This document shows positions 19,300 to 29,207 of a DNA stretch of 64,000 nucleotides, piece after piece (within the stretch, counting starts at the first letter, position 1; every line of letters begins with the position of its first letter). The translations under genes were made by a program, and so were the position numbers. The notes below the pieces were generated by a model that was not told where the DNA came from, ran no database searches, and was given only the letters and a program-made list of their open reading frames with translations. The stretch spans positions 62,001 to 126,000 of the forward strand of contig NZ_CABGGS010000005.1 in the NCBI RefSeq assembly GCF_902158555.1, in the 5' to 3' direction. This DNA comes from Klebsiella spallanzanii. GTDB taxonomy: Bacteria > Pseudomonadota > Gammaproteobacteria > Enterobacterales > Enterobacteriaceae.

Positions 19300-20577
19300 T
19301 TATAACGCGAGGAATACGCCGGCAATTGTGGCGCTCATCAGGTTAGAGAGCGTACCTGCCGCAACGGCCCGCATGCCTAATTGGGCAATTTCCTGGCGGC
19401 GGCTGGGAGCCATACCGCCCAGTCCGCCAATCAGAATCGCTATCGACGACAGGTTGGCGAAGCCGCACAGCGCAAACGAAATGATAGCTTTGGTATGGGT
19501 TGAAATCACCTGCAGGCCAGCCGCAGCAACTTCAACATCTGCCTTCAGATACTCGCCAAAATTCATATAGGCGACAAACTCGTTGATGATCAGCTTCTGG
19601 CCGATAAAAGAACCGGCAACGGTCGCTTCGCTCCACGGTACGCCAATCACCCACGCTAGCGGTGAGAAGACCCAGCCAAGAATCATTTGCAACGACAGCT
19701 CAGGGTAGTTAAACCAACCGCCAACGCCGGAAAGAATACCGTTCACCAGAGCAATTAACGCGATAAACGCCAGCAGCATTGCCCCAACGTTAAGCGCCAA
19801 CTGCATCCCTGAAGCTGCACCTGATGCGGCAGCATCCAGCACGTTTGCCGGAGCCTCTGGATCAGCATCATTTTTTTCCAGCGCCGGATTATCATGAGGC
19901 TGCTCAGTTTCCGGTACGATAATCTTCGCAAACAGTAAACCGCCCGGTGCCGCCATAAATGAAGCAGCAATCAGATATTCCAGCGGCACGCCCATCTGGG
20001 CATAACCGGCCAGGACCGAACCCGCAACAGAAGCCAGGCCGCCGCACATCACCGCAAAAAGTTCTGAACGGGTCATTGTCGCGATATAAGGACGCACGAC
20101 CAGCGGCGCTTCGGTTTGGCCAACGAAGATATTCGCCGTCGCAGAGAGCGATTCCGTACGCGAGGTTTTCAGTACCGCGCGCAGCGCTCCGCCGAGAATG
20201 CGGATAACAAACTGCATGATGCCAAGATAATAAAGAACGGCAATCAGCGAGGAGAAGAAGACAATGACCGGCAGAACACGCAGAGCAAAAACAAACCCGC
20301 CGCCGCCAAAAACTTCAAACATCTTGTCGGAAACCAGTCCGCCAAAAATGAAGCTGATCCCTTCGTTGCCGTAAGCAATGACGTTGGCAACGCCGTTCGA
20401 CATAGCCAGTAGCGCCGTGCGCCCGGCCGGTACGTAGAGGATTAATGCACCGATCCCCACCTGAAGAATCCAGGCGCCAAGAACGGTACGCATATTGATG
20501 GCTTTTCGATTACTGGAAAAGAGCACAGCGATGGCCAACAGCACCACCATGCCGATAAGTCCCATGAGAATTTGCAT
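19300..20577 (-). CDS. Concentrative (CNT) nucleoside permease, NupX/NupC-like
   Basis: 425-residue inner-membrane protein with many hydrophobic segments. The opening [21 protein letters not shown], the gate-domain [15 protein letters not shown] and the C-terminal [10 protein letters not shown] and [14 protein letters not shown] motifs are those of proton- or sodium-coupled nucleoside transporters. The sequence is closer to the Escherichia NupX type than to NupC. Its position directly upstream of deoCABD on the same strand suggests that it supplies nucleosides to that pathway; Escherichia K-12 has yjjI/yjjW here instead. Its start is followed by a canonical hydrophobic helix, and no alternative start is needed. 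Confidence 0.88.
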   Translation of the reverse strand: MQILMGLIGMVVLLAIAVLFSSNRKAINMRTVLGAWILQVGIGALILYVPAGRTALLAMSNGVANVIAYGNEGISFIFGGLVSDKMFEVFGGGGFVFALRVLPVIVFFSSLIAVLYYLGIMQFVIRILGGALRAVLKTSRTESLSATANIFVGQTEAPLVVRPYIATMTRSELFAVMCGGLASVAGSVLAGYAQMGVPLEYLIAASFMAAPGGLLFAKIIVPETEQPHDNPALEKNDADPEAPANVLDAAASGAASGMQLALNVGAMLLAFIALIALVNGILSGVGGWFNYPELSLQMILGWVFSPLAWVIGVPWSEATVAGSFIGQKLIINEFVAYMNFGEYLKADVEVAAAGLQVISTHTKAIISFALCGFANLSSIAILIGGLGGMAPSRRQEIAQLGMRAVAAGTLSNLMSATIAGVFLAL

Positions 20578-20723
20578 ACAGAGTCCCTGTGTATTGATAG
20601 TTCAGCCTAAAAACCCCGCGATTATAACGGCATGAAAACATCACGCTTATCTCAGCTCACACATTTTAAGCAAAACAATGAGACAAAAAGGCAGGAATGA
20701 GACACAGATCACTCAACAAAACA

Positions 20724-21503
20724 TCATGGAATAGGAAAAATCTCTTTTGTATTACAAATCATGGCATTAGCTATCTCCTCTGCGGGCTCCTGACGTAGCT
20801 CGCATAAAGTGGAGAAAACGCGAGCGGCCTGCTCAGGCCTGTTGGGCTGCCCCTGGAAACCGTTCAACGGCATATCCGGGGCATCGGTCTCCAGCAGTAG
20901 AGACGATAGCGGCAGCTGCGCCATGACATCGCGCGTCTTACTGGCCCGTGGGTAGGTGATCGTGCCGCCAACGCCAATTTTATAACCCAGTTGCACAAAA
21001 CGTTCCGCCTGCTGAAGACTACCGGAAAAACCGTGCACCACGCCGGTTCGCGGTAAAGCGTGCTTTTTTAGCAGCATCGCCAGCTTGTCGTGGGTGCGTC
21101 TGGAGTGGAGGATAACAGGCAGGTCATAACGTTTAGCCAGCCGCAACTGTGCCTCAAATACAGAGATCTGACGTTCAAACTGCGGATCTTCGCGATAAAG
21201 ATCGAGACCAATCTCCCCGACGGCAACCAGCTTAGCATCGCGTTTCGCCAGGCAGGCTTCAAGCCGCGCCAGACTCTCTCCTTCATGCCGCTCAATCACT
21301 ATCGGATGAAGCCCCAGGGCGGCGTAGAGCGGAGCATACTGCGCTGCCAGCCCTAATACGCGGGCAAAGTTATCCGCTTCCGTCGCCGGTACGATGATTT
21401 GCCTCACGCCAGCCTGAGCCGCCCGGGCAATACTGGCGCTTTCGTCACCAGTGAAAGGTGGGAAATCGAAGTGACAGTGGGTATCAATAAATCGCAAAGT
21501 CAC
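20724..21503 (-). CDS. yjjV: TatD-family metal-dependent hydrolase YjjV
   Basis: 259 residues. TIM-barrel metallohydrolase of the TatD family with N-terminal metal ligands in DTHCHFDFP, E in VGEIGLDLY, H in VILHSRRTHDK, VVHGFSG, and D in LLLETDAPDMP. Relatives act as 3'-5' exonucleases or deoxyribonucleases, but the in-cell role of YjjV is not settled. The start overlaps the yjjU stop by four bases (ATGA), so the two genes are coupled. Confidence 0.93.
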   Translation of the reverse strand: MTLRFIDTHCHFDFPPFTGDESASIARAAQAGVRQIIVPATEADNFARVLGLAAQYAPLYAALGLHPIVIERHEGESLARLEACLAKRDAKLVAVGEIGLDLYREDPQFERQISVFEAQLRLAKRYDLPVILHSRRTHDKLAMLLKKHALPRTGVVHGFSGSLQQAERFVQLGYKIGVGGTITYPRASKTRDVMAQLPLSSLLLETDAPDMPLNGFQGQPNRPEQAARVFSTLCELRQEPAEEIANAMICNTKEIFPIP

Positions 21504-22573
21504 GCCAGGTCCTCATTATCAAAGCTGACATCGTTGGCCTGTACAGCTGCGACTACCGGAGCCTGGAGGACCTCATTAGCCACCGGCGCGGGCGGAACAA
21601 CCACCGCTTTCGGTACCGCAATACGCGGTGCATGACGCAGCAGTGGCGGCCTGTCGGCCAGCAGCTTACCGACCGTAGCGAGGAAATAGCGCCCGCATTG
21701 ACGCCCGGTTTTATAATCTTCCAGTAAAGCAGGAAGACGGCTGCCCAATGCCATACTTTTCAATGGCTTCTGCGGATATATTTCCAGAATACGCAACTTA
21801 CCCGGCGGTTTCTCAATAAACTGCTGCGTAGTGCGATAGGTCGTTTCATGGTGCTGCACCAGATTGACAAACGGCTGCAGACTGCTTTCGCCAAGCCAGC
21901 GCTCCATACGTTTAAACCACTGCGGGGTATAGTACATCTGGGAAGGGACGGTGCGGATCACCACGATCGTTTGCGCTCCCCTGCGGGCGGCTTCCTGTAC
22001 GGGAATGGCATCGCTGACGCCACCGTCAAGGTAGCTCACTCCGTCCAGCAGCACGCCGCTGCGATAAAAACCAGGAATCGCGCTGGAGGCGCGAATCAGG
22101 TCAAGCCAGGTCTGTTGAGTTGGGGAAAAATAGCCTGGCGTATAGTCATCGCCGCGGCAGGCGCACATCCAGAACTCTTTTCCCTGGGCAAACCGTTCTT
22201 CCGCGTACGACATCGCCAGCGGCATCTTTTTCGAAGTACTGTCGACCAACCAGTCGAGATCGATAAGGTTACCACCGCGGACAAAACGCATTGGGTCGAA
22301 AAACTCGCGGGCGGTGGTGTATCGCGTAATCACCTTACGCGCATAGCCGGGTTGATTACAGATATAAGCTGACAGGTTTTGCGCCCCGGCAGAGGTGCCA
22401 AACATCATGTCGAACGGATTAAATCCCGCGCGCATAAATTCATCCAGTACCCCGGCGGTAAAAATCCCTCTCTGTCCTCCGCCCTCGCATACCAGCGCGA
22501 GTTTACCCGGCTGAAAGGGTTTTACAGATAACGGCGTGATATTGCCCAACGTAACGGGAATTCGATGCCCCAC
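21500..22573 (-). CDS. yjjU: Patatin-like phospholipase YjjU
   Basis: 357 residues. Patatin fold: the oxyanion-hole segment EGGGQRGIFTAGVLDEF near residue 30, nucleophile elbow GTSAGAQN (serine near residue 61) and catalytic aspartate in DGGVSDAIP. Predicted serine phospholipase/esterase; substrate unknown. First gene of the yjjU-yjjV pair. A low-complexity proline/valine-rich C-terminal tail is typical of the family. Confidence 0.93.
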   Translation of the reverse strand: MGHRIPVTLGNITPLSVKPFQPGKLALVCEGGGQRGIFTAGVLDEFMRAGFNPFDMMFGTSAGAQNLSAYICNQPGYARKVITRYTTAREFFDPMRFVRGGNLIDLDWLVDSTSKKMPLAMSYAEERFAQGKEFWMCACRGDDYTPGYFSPTQQTWLDLIRASSAIPGFYRSGVLLDGVSYLDGGVSDAIPVQEAARRGAQTIVVIRTVPSQMYYTPQWFKRMERWLGESSLQPFVNLVQHHETTYRTTQQFIEKPPGKLRILEIYPQKPLKSMALGSRLPALLEDYKTGRQCGRYFLATVGKLLADRPPLLRHAPRIAVPKAVVVPPAPVANEVLQAPVVAAVQANDVSFDNEDLA

Positions 22574-22639
22574 CCTGCTTTCCTGTTTTGCTTATTATAA
22601 AAACAAAAGTAACGCAATTTGTAACGCCCTGAAACTGAG

Positions 22640-22664
22640 AAAGCCAGTCACATTGACTGGCTTT
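22640..22664. terminator. Bidirectional terminator hairpin between yjjU and ytjA
   Basis: An 11-bp perfect stem AAAGCCAGTCA / TGACTGGCTTT with a 3-base loop follows the ytjA stop on the minus strand. It has short T runs at both ends. Confidence 0.75.
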
Positions 22665-22693
22665 ATGTAAGACGGTATTTCACTGATTAATGT

Positions 22694-22855
22694 CTAGGGA
22701 CGCCGACGTCCGGTGAAAAGGCTGACCAGGAACAGAATGATACCGACAATAAAGACAATTTTAGCAGCCCATGCAGCCGTACCTGCCAGGCCACCGAAGC
22801 CCAGAGCAGCGGCAATTAACGCGATTACCAGAAAAATAATGCCCCATCTAAACAT
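22694..22855 (-). CDS. ytjA: DUF1328 small membrane protein YtjA
   Basis: 53 residues, two hydrophobic segments ([17 protein letters not shown] and [18 protein letters not shown]) with a basic tail GRRRP. It matches YtjA, a small inner-membrane protein of unknown role. The ATG at 22855 is preceded by AAGGAGCG, and the upstream in-frame ATG lacks such a site. It lies between osmY and yjjU, as in Escherichia. Confidence 0.9.
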   Translation of the reverse strand: MFRWGIIFLVIALIAAALGFGGLAGTAAWAAKIVFIVGIILFLVSLFTGRRRP

Positions 22856-22978
22856 ACGTCGCTCCTTACCATAGTTAATGACGGTCGATTTTCTGCGCAC
22901 TCAGGCCGCGCATTCACAACCCTGTGGTGCTACACATCCTGCGGAAAGGCCGCAGAATAAATTCTTTTAATAAGGGAT

Positions 22979-23590
22979 TTATTTAACGCTAAGATCGTTC
23001 TTCACGCTTTTAACGCCGGAAACGGCTTTAGCGATATCTTCCGCGCGGTCTGACTGTTTGCTGGAAGCCACTGTGCCGGATAAGTGCACGACGCCGTCAG
23101 TGGTTTCCACCGTCACATTTCGTGATGGGACGATATCGTCAGCTAACAGTTTAGCTTTGATTTCGCTGGTCAACGCCGTGTCGCCAGCGTAACCCTTCAG
23201 CGAAGCGGATTTTTCATTCTGTACGCTGAGCTTGTCGTTTACGGAGGTCACACCTTCTACGGCTTTAGCGACGCTAATTGCCTGTTTATGCTGTTCTGAG
23301 CTGTCAACCGTACCGCTTAACGTAACGACCTTATTTTCAGTTTTCACCGAGATATCGGTGCTGCGAATATCTTTATGGTCGATCAGCGCCGCCTTCACTC
23401 TGGCGGTGATGGTACTATCGTCCATAAAGTTTCCGACTTTATTCATCGAGCTATCAACGGCTTGCCCCGCGCTGCTGGCCGCTGATTTTGCGCTATCAAC
23501 GGTTGAGTTTTCCGCATATGCCGAGGCGCTGATGATGGCTGAGCCTAAGAGGAGGGCCAGTACTGTCCTGGCGTTCTTTGGTCTTGTCAT
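22979..23590 (-). CDS. osmY: Periplasmic chaperone/stress protein OsmY
   Basis: 203 residues. A signal peptide ends at ASAYA-EN, and two BON domains follow (about residues 58-125 and 136-203), each with the GTV glycine motif ([16 protein letters not shown]). OsmY is a hyperosmotic and stationary-phase (sigma S) periplasmic protein that acts as a chaperone. The start at 23590 is chosen because GAGGAA precedes it at correct spacing and it opens directly into the signal sequence. Confidence 0.95.
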   Translation of the reverse strand: MTRPKNARTVLALLLGSAIISASAYAENSTVDSAKSAASSAGQAVDSSMNKVGNFMDDSTITARVKAALIDHKDIRSTDISVKTENKVVTLSGTVDSSEQHKQAISVAKAVEGVTSVNDKLSVQNEKSASLKGYAGDTALTSEIKAKLLADDIVPSRNVTVETTDGVVHLSGTVASSKQSDRAEDIAKAVSGVKSVKNDLSVK

Positions 23591-23775
23591 TGTGAGTTCC
23601 TCGTTATTTCTAAACAGGTAAAGCAAAATAAGTAGTCTATTAATCCAAGTTTCCAAAAATTACTTATTAAATGTAGTAGAAACACGAGAAAACGCGGCAT
23701 GAGGGCACAAAAAAGCGCGCTAAAAGACGAGAATTAGGAACTTTCCAGAAAGATCAAACTGAAGAAAAACAGCGT

Positions 23776-23799
23776 GGAGCGCGGCAGAAACCGCGCTCC
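23776..23799 (-). terminator. Terminator of prfC
   Basis: A 9-bp perfect stem GGAGCGCGG / CCGCGCTCC with a 6-base loop begins nine bases after the prfC stop. On the minus strand it is followed within six bases by a TTTTT run. Confidence 0.75.
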
Positions 23800-23807
23800 G
23801 GGGAGGA

Positions 23808-25397
23808 TTAGTGCTCGCGGGTTTTACGGAACTGTACGTCAGGATAACGTTCCTGCGTCAGGTTCAGGTTAACCATCGTCGGGGCGATATAGGTGAGGTT
23901 GTCACCGCCATCAAGAGCCAGCTGAATCTCGTTCTTACGCTTGAACTCTTCGAACTTTTTCACGTCAGTTGATTCAACCCAGCGCGCGGTAGCCACGTTA
24001 ACCGATTCGTAAATCGCTTCGACGTTATATTCGCTCTTCAGACGCGCAACAACCACGTCAAACTGCAGCACACCCACGGCCCCCACGATCAGATCGTTAT
24101 TAGCGATCGGTCGAAACACCTGCACAGCCCCCTCTTCAGAGAGCTGCACCAGACCTTTCAGCAGTTGCTTCTGCTTCAGCGGATCTTTCAGGCGGATACG
24201 ACGGAACAGCTCCGGCGCGAAGTTCGGGATACCGGTGAACTTCATCATTTCGCCCTGGGTGAAAGTATCGCCGATCTGGATAGTGCCGTGGTTATGCAGG
24301 CCGAGAATATCGCCAGGATACGCTTCTTCAACATGAGAGCGGTCGCCGGCCATAAAGGTCAGCGCGTCAGAGATAACCACATCTTTGCCGGTACGAACCT
24401 GGCGCATTTTCATGCCCTTCTCGTACTTACCGGAAACAACGCGCATAAAAGCCACGCGGTCGCGGTGTTTCGGATCCATATTGGCCTGAATTTTAAAGAC
24501 GAAGCCGGTAAATTTATCTTCTTCTGCTTCCACGGTACGAGTGTCGGTTTTACGCGGCATCGGCGCAGGCGCCCACTCCACTAAGCCGTCCAGCATATGA
24601 TCGACGCCAAAGTTACCCAGCGCGGTACCAAAGAATACCGGCGTAATTTCGCCCGCAAGGAACAGTTCTTTATCAAACTCGTTAGAAGCACCTTGCACCA
24701 GCTCCAGCTCATCACGCAGCTGTTGCGCCAGGTCTTCCCCCACCGCCGCATCGAGATCCGGATTGTTCAACCCTTTAACGATACGCACTTCCTGGATAGT
24801 GTGGCCTTTACCGGTCTGGTACAGGTAGGTTTCGTCTTTATAAAGGTGATATACGCCTTTGAACAGCTTGCCGCAGCCAATTGGCCAGGTGATCGGCGCA
24901 CAGCCGATTTTCAGCTCGTTCTCGACTTCATCCAGCAGCTCCATCGGATCGCGAATATCACGGTCCAGCTTGTTCATAAAGGTCAGGATCGGCGTATCGC
25001 GCAGACGGGTAACTTCCATCAGCTTACGGGTCCTGTCCTCAACGCCTTTCGCGGCGTCGATGACCATCAGACAGCAGTCAACCGCCGTCAAAGTACGGTA
25101 GGTATCTTCGGAGAAGTCTTCGTGCCCCGGGGTGTCCAGCAGGTTAACCAGGCAGTCGTGATACGGAAACTGCATAACCGAGGTAGTAATGGAGATACCA
25201 CGCTGCTTTTCCATCTCCATCCAGTCAGATTTTGCATGCTGGCTGGAACCACGGCCTTTTACCGTACCGGCGGTCTGAATAGCCTGTCCGAATAACAGGA
25301 CCTTTTCAGTAATGGTTGTTTTACCGGCATCCGGGTGAGAAATAATGGCAAAAGTGCGGCGCTTGGCCACCTCCTGCAAATAAGGAGACAACGTCAT
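23808..25397 (-). CDS. prfC: Peptide chain release factor 3 (RF3)
   Basis: 529 residues. GTPase that recycles RF1/RF2 from the ribosome after peptide release. G1 motif [13 protein letters not shown] at residues about 19-31, the switch I region with [10 protein letters not shown]3 DTPGHEDF and G4 NKLDRD, then domains II and III. Length and sequence agree with the enteric protein. It is single-gene by spacing, with its own terminator downstream. Confidence 0.97.
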   Translation of the reverse strand: MTLSPYLQEVAKRRTFAIISHPDAGKTTITEKVLLFGQAIQTAGTVKGRGSSQHAKSDWMEMEKQRGISITTSVMQFPYHDCLVNLLDTPGHEDFSEDTYRTLTAVDCCLMVIDAAKGVEDRTRKLMEVTRLRDTPILTFMNKLDRDIRDPMELLDEVENELKIGCAPITWPIGCGKLFKGVYHLYKDETYLYQTGKGHTIQEVRIVKGLNNPDLDAAVGEDLAQQLRDELELVQGASNEFDKELFLAGEITPVFFGTALGNFGVDHMLDGLVEWAPAPMPRKTDTRTVEAEEDKFTGFVFKIQANMDPKHRDRVAFMRVVSGKYEKGMKMRQVRTGKDVVISDALTFMAGDRSHVEEAYPGDILGLHNHGTIQIGDTFTQGEMMKFTGIPNFAPELFRRIRLKDPLKQKQLLKGLVQLSEEGAVQVFRPIANNDLIVGAVGVLQFDVVVARLKSEYNVEAIYESVNVATARWVESTDVKKFEEFKRKNEIQLALDGGDNLTYIAPTMVNLNLTQERYPDVQFRKTREH

Positions 25398-25490
25398 AAT
25401 TCAATCTTCTTGAGTAAACGCGGCAATGCACCGCGCATGTTGAATACGAAAAAATTGCGGCTATTTTACCCATCAATGGGGGGGAGGCAA

Positions 25491-26168
25491 TCAGTGTTTA
25501 CACAGGAGTTGCTCCAGTTCGCTTAAAGAGGCCACCGTCCAGTCTGCACGGAGGTCTGCGGGTAGCTCGCGTTGATGAGGGTTGAACCAGCAGGTCGCCA
25601 GACCGGCATTCACGCCGCCGCGAATATCAGACTCAGCCGTGTCGCCGACCATCAGCACTCGCGAACGGTCTGGATTGCCCGCCTGCGCCAGCGCATAGTC
25701 AAAAATACGCGCATCCGGCTTCGCCACCCCAACTTCTTCGGAAATAATCAGTAAATCAAAGTGATCTCGCAACCCGGTTCGTTCGAGACGCGTCTGCTGC
25801 AGTGAAGTAAAACCGTTGGTGATGATACCCATTTTCACCTTCCCCTGCAGCGCATCCAGCAGCGATACCGCACCCGGTAGCGGCGAACAGATTTCTGCCA
25901 TCGCGTTCATAAACGCGGCGTTCAGTTCTCCAGGCGGTACGTTCAGACGTTCAGCCCAGCCATCAAAGCGCTGATGCTGCAGTTGAAGAGAAGTGATAGC
26001 GCCGTTCTGATAATCCACCCATAGCGGCTTATTCACGGCCTGGTAGTCCTGAAAATCCTCTGCGGAAAACGTCACGCTATAGTCGAGAAACATCCGCTGT
26101 AGGCCGCTAAATGAGTCAAACGTAAACAACGTTTCATCGGCATCAAAGAAAATCCAGTCCCACTTCAT
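25491..26168 (-). CDS. yjjG: Pyrimidine 5'-nucleotidase YjjG
   Basis: 225 residues. HAD-superfamily house-cleaning nucleotidase that dephosphorylates dUMP, dTMP and non-canonical pyrimidine nucleotides. Motif [11 protein letters not shown], motif II TNGF, and motif [15 protein letters not shown] and [12 protein letters not shown] are intact. Two adjacent ATGs exist (26171 and 26168); the inner one gives the usual MKWDW start and better Shine-Dalgarno spacing. It follows rimI closely in a holD-rimI-yjjG block. Confidence 0.95.
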   Translation of the reverse strand: MKWDWIFFDADETLFTFDSFSGLQRMFLDYSVTFSAEDFQDYQAVNKPLWVDYQNGAITSLQLQHQRFDGWAERLNVPPGELNAAFMNAMAEICSPLPGAVSLLDALQGKVKMGIITNGFTSLQQTRLERTGLRDHFDLLIISEEVGVAKPDARIFDYALAQAGNPDRSRVLMVGDTAESDIRGGVNAGLATCWFNPHQRELPADLRADWTVASLSELEQLLCKH

Positions 26169-26182
26169 CATATCACCTTGTC

Positions 26183-26629
26183 TTACATACTGATTGGCAG
26201 TGCCATAATTATTGCGTCCTCACGTCCGTCGACCGTGGGGTAGTAGTTGCGGCGAATCGTCGCCTCGTTAAAGCCTAAGCTTTCATAGAGCGCGATGGCG
26301 GCGACGTTAGACGCACGCACCTCCAGCCACAGCGTGACGACGCCGCGTTTTTCTACTTCATCAATCACATGTTCCAGCAGTTCTCTACCCAGGCCACGGC
26401 GCTGAAAGGCGGGGTCGACGGCGATATTAAATAAGGTCGCTTCGTCGAGTACAATTTGCGTAATCGCAAAAGCCGCCATCTCGCCGTCCACCGCCAGCTG
26501 AAAATTCAGATAGCGCTCCCCCTGGTTACTGGCAAACGTCTGCTCACTCCAGGGAAAAGCGTGGGCGCGTGTTTCAATTTGCCAGGCGCGGGGTAAATCA
26601 GCCGCGTTGAGGGTAGAAATCGTGTTCAT
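26183..26629 (-). CDS. rimI: Ribosomal protein S18 alanine N-acetyltransferase RimI
   Basis: 148 residues. GNAT enzyme that acetylates the N-terminal alanine of ribosomal protein S18. The acetyl-CoA-binding loop RRGLGRELL, the [18 protein letters not shown]-terminal motif, and the catalytic NYYPT tyrosine are present. It begins 31 bases inside holD in another frame, a conserved overlap that implies translational coupling. Confidence 0.97.
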   Translation of the reverse strand: MNTISTLNAADLPRAWQIETRAHAFPWSEQTFASNQGERYLNFQLAVDGEMAAFAITQIVLDEATLFNIAVDPAFQRRGLGRELLEHVIDEVEKRGVVTLWLEVRASNVAAIALYESLGFNEATIRRNYYPTVDGREDAIIMALPISM

Positions 26630-27011
26630 GTGCGCAGATTTGTTGCCAGAGCGCCATGCGAGCAGGCGTGCTGGTCTGAAGTTCATCGAAAGCGGGCGTG
26701 GAAATCTGTGCGCCCGCCAGCAGCAGCGGCGCGTCCGTACCCAACCGCCAGCTATTGCAGCGGGCATCCTGGGGTAGCATCGCAACGCGCTCAGGCGTGA
26801 GTTGCATCACCTGTTCCGGCGTCAGGGCCAGCGCGCGCAAAATATCGCTGATAAGCGGCTCGGTCAGCGATGGCAGTTCTTCCGCCACCATCACCAGACG
26901 AATATGTCCAGGAAGCGAGATAGCGATTTCACCCTGTAAAGCCCCTGGACGACGCAGCGACCACTGGGTGATGCCCAGTTGCTGTAATTGCCAGTCTCGT
27001 CGGGATGTCAT
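26598..27011 (-). CDS. holD: DNA polymerase III psi subunit HolD
   Basis: 137 residues. Psi subunit, which joins chi (HolC) to the clamp-loader complex and thereby contacts SSB. The N-terminal SRRDWQLQQLGITQW segment is the chi- and gamma/tau-binding part. It is first of holD-rimI-yjjG and divergent from rsmC across about 158 bases. Confidence 0.95.
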   Translation of the reverse strand: MTSRRDWQLQQLGITQWSLRRPGALQGEIAISLPGHIRLVMVAEELPSLTEPLISDILRALALTPEQVMQLTPERVAMLPQDARCNSWRLGTDAPLLLAGAQISTPAFDELQTSTPARMALWQQICAHEHDFYPQRG

Positions 27012-27169
27012 AGCGAAACACTCCTGTTAATCAAGCGCGCAATATAGCAAATCCGTCGTATCTGCGCCAACAAACTGCGCGGTTAAAGGGCTGTATCCTG
27101 CCGCCAACAAAGAGGCAGCCTGAAAGATAACGTGTATAATCGGCGCCAGTCTCAATGAAGGAGTGTTTC

Positions 27170-28198
27170 ATGTCCGCTTTTACCCCGGCAAGTGAAGTCT
27201 TGCTGCGCCACAGTGATGATTTCGAGTCCGCCCGCGTTCTGTTTGCCGGTGACCTGCAGGATGACCTGCCCGCTCGTCTCGACACGGCTGCCAGCCGCGT
27301 CCATACCCAGCAGTTTCACCACTGGCAGGTACTGAGCCGCCAGATGGGTGAAAATGCCCGTTTTAGCCTGGTCGCGGAAGCCAGCGATGTTGCCGACTGC
27401 GATACGCTGATCTACTACTGGCCCAAGAACAAACCCGAAGCGCAGTTTCAGCTGATGAATCTGCTATCCCTGCTGCCGGTCGGTATTGATATTTTCGTGG
27501 TTGGTGAGAACCGCAGCGGCGTGCGCAGCGCGGAGCAGATGCTGGCGGAATATGCGCCGCTCACTAAAGTCGACAGCGCCCGCCGCTGTGGGCTGTATCA
27601 CGGTCGCCTGGAAAAACAGCCTGCGTTCTCCCCAGAACAGTACTGGGGCGAATATCCGCTGGACAATCTGACGATTAAAACGCTGCCGGGCGTGTTCAGC
27701 CGCGACGGGCTGGACATCGGTAGCCAGCTTCTGCTTTCAACCCTGACGCCGCATACTAAAGGCAAAGTGCTTGATGTCGGCTGCGGTGCTGGGGTGCTGG
27801 CAACCGTACTGGCGAGCCACTCGCCGAAAGTTCGCTTAACGCTATGCGACGTCAGCGCTCCGGCGGTTGAAGCCAGCCGCGCCACGCTCGCGGCTAACGG
27901 TTTCGAAGGGGAAGTCTTCGCCAGCAACGTGTTCTCCGAAGTCAATGGCCGTTTCGATATGATTATCTCCAACCCACCTTTCCATGACGGCCTGCAGACC
28001 AGTCTGGAAGCCGCGCAAACTCTGATTCGCGGTGCCGTTCGTCATCTGAATAGCGGCGGGGAGCTGCGTATTGTCGCCAACGCCTTCCTGCCTTATCCGA
28101 ACGTGCTGGATGAGGTCTTCGGCTTTCACGAAGTCATCGCCCAAACCGGTCGCTTTAAGGTTTATCGGACAGTCATGACCCGTCAGGCGAAGAAATAA
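27170..28198 (+). CDS. rsmC: 16S rRNA (guanine-1207-N2) methyltransferase RsmC
   Basis: 342 residues with tandem methyltransferase-like domains. The C-terminal one is active, with the SAM loop [11 protein letters not shown] near residue 200 and catalytic SNPPFHDG near 267; the N-terminal one is degenerate and binds rRNA. The start at 27170 is supported by AAGGAG seven bases upstream. A small hairpin (28201-28220, TGTCGCC/GGCGACA) directly after the stop may aid termination. Confidence 0.96.
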   Translation: MSAFTPASEVLLRHSDDFESARVLFAGDLQDDLPARLDTAASRVHTQQFHHWQVLSRQMGENARFSLVAEASDVADCDTLIYYWPKNKPEAQFQLMNLLSLLPVGIDIFVVGENRSGVRSAEQMLAEYAPLTKVDSARRCGLYHGRLEKQPAFSPEQYWGEYPLDNLTIKTLPGVFSRDGLDIGSQLLLSTLTPHTKGKVLDVGCGAGVLATVLASHSPKVRLTLCDVSAPAVEASRATLAANGFEGEVFASNVFSEVNGRFDMIISNPPFHDGLQTSLEAAQTLIRGAVRHLNSGGELRIVANAFLPYPNVLDEVFGFHEVIAQTGRFKVYRTVMTRQAKK

Positions 28199-28298
28199 TC
28201 TGTCGCCTACTCCGGCGACAGCAGATGCTTGTCGCCGACCTTTTCCTTCCTGAGCCGCCCATTTTTGCAACAATCAATCCAACTGATACAATTAACTA

Positions 28299-28326
28299 TT
28301 GACGAATAGCTGAAAACCACTAGAAT
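28299..28326 (+). promoter_or_regulatory. Promoter of the tRNA-Leu cluster
   Basis: The -35 hexamer TTGACG (28299-28304) and -10 hexamer TAGAAT (28321-28326) are separated by 16 bp. They are followed by the GC-rich discriminator GCGCCTCCG, typical of stringently controlled stable-RNA promoters. Confidence 0.8.
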
Positions 28327-28367
28327 GCGCCTCCGTGGTAACGATACTTTCATAGTGTCGATGGTAT

Positions 28368-28454
28368 GCGAAGGTGGCGGAATTGGTAGACGCGCTAGCT
28401 TCAGGTGTTAGTGTCCTTACGGACGTGGGGGTTCAAGTCCCCCCCCTCGCACCA
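28368..28454 (+). tRNA. tRNA-Leu (anticodon CAG), first copy
   Basis: An 87-base class II tRNA with encoded CCA. The acceptor stem GCGAAGG/CCTCGC pairs, the anticodon loop contains CTTCAGGTG, the variable arm is GTCC-TTAC-GGAC, and the T loop is TTCAAGT. It is equivalent to leuP/leuQ/leuV of Escherichia. Confidence 0.97.
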
Positions 28455-28482
28455 TAATCCACGTTGATATTGCTCGCACTGG

Positions 28483-28569
28483 GCGAAGGTGGCGGAATTG
28501 GTAGACGCGCTAGCTTCAGGTGTTAGTGTTCTTACGGACGTGGGGGTTCAAGTCCCCCCCCTCGCACCA
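28483..28569 (+). tRNA. tRNA-Leu (anticodon CAG), second copy
   Basis: Identical to the first copy except T at 28530 where the others have C, in the variable-arm stem. This turns a C-G pair into a U-G wobble, so folding is preserved. Confidence 0.97.
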
Positions 28570-28600
28570 ACGAGGCGATATCAAAAATTAAGAATACTGT

Positions 28601-28687
28601 GCGAAGGTGGCGGAATTGGTAGACGCGCTAGCTTCAGGTGTTAGTGTCCTTACGGACGTGGGGGTTCAAGTCCCCCCCCTCGCACCA
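28601..28687 (+). tRNA. tRNA-Leu (anticodon CAG), third copy
   Basis: Same 87-base sequence as the first copy. The three genes are separated by 28 and 31 bases of unrelated spacer and probably form one transcript. No clear intrinsic terminator was seen before the convergent DUF1435 gene. Confidence 0.97.
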
Positions 28688-28706
28688 ATATTCTTACCCT
28701 TCAGCA

Positions 28707-28946
28707 TTATCCCATCAGCCTTAGATTCACCATCATCAGCATGATCCCGCTTATCAGCGCAAGACACGACGGTAGTAAAACAAAATGCCGCAGTTGACGA
28801 TGCCAAATCATCATCGCTGACATGAGCATTCCCAAAGTTACCAACCCGCGCCAGGCATCTACCGACAAATCGGCAAACCCGAGGGCGGCAATCAATACGC
28901 CAGGGATCAGAACGCCCCATCCACTCCCTAAAGTTCGCTGCAACAT
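28707..28946 (-). CDS. DUF1435 small inner-membrane protein (STM4552-like)
   Basis: 79 residues, mostly hydrophobic, with about three membrane segments (GVLIPGVLIAALGFADL, GLVTLGMLMSAMMIW, FVLLPSCLALISGIMLMMV). It resembles DUF1435 proteins found at the same site in Salmonella (STM4552); no function is known. The ATG at 28946 is preceded by AGAGGTGA; a longer in-frame start upstream would run through the Fur-box region. Two overlapping Fur-box-like sequences stand 19-55 bases before the start, so iron repression is likely. Confidence 0.8.
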   Translation of the reverse strand: MLQRTLGSGWGVLIPGVLIAALGFADLSVDAWRGLVTLGMLMSAMMIWHRQLRHFVLLPSCLALISGIMLMMVNLRLMG

Positions 28947-28964
28947 GTTTTCACCTCTCACAAC

Positions 28965-29001
28965 GATAATGATAACCAATATCATATGATAATTTTTATC
29001 A
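28965..29001. promoter_or_regulatory. Fur boxes upstream of the DUF1435 gene
   Basis: GATAATGATAACCAATATC (28965-28983) matches 17 of 19 positions of the Fur consensus. TGATAATTTTTATCA (28987-29001) matches the 7-1-7 form at 14 of 15. The boxes lie in the only upstream region of the gene. Confidence 0.75.
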
Positions 29002-29207
29002 TTTGTCATTCTAAGTCAACCAGACGTCCTTATTCTTTACGTTTACGCTAATGACATACATTCATGAAGGTGATAAATTAAGCGAATAGAATATATATTA
29101 AATTATTTGATTATTTCGCAAAAACCTTATTTTGCGCATTGTTTTTTATTATTCATTTTTGACATACATCATATTGAATTTTAACGACTAATAATGACAA
29201 CCCCAAC

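Noticed and set aside
28368-28687. tRNA cluster as a CRISPR-like or phage-attachment array
   Set aside because: The repeats are complete tRNA genes with unrelated short spacers. No integrase or partial tRNA 3' copy lies nearby to indicate an integrated element.
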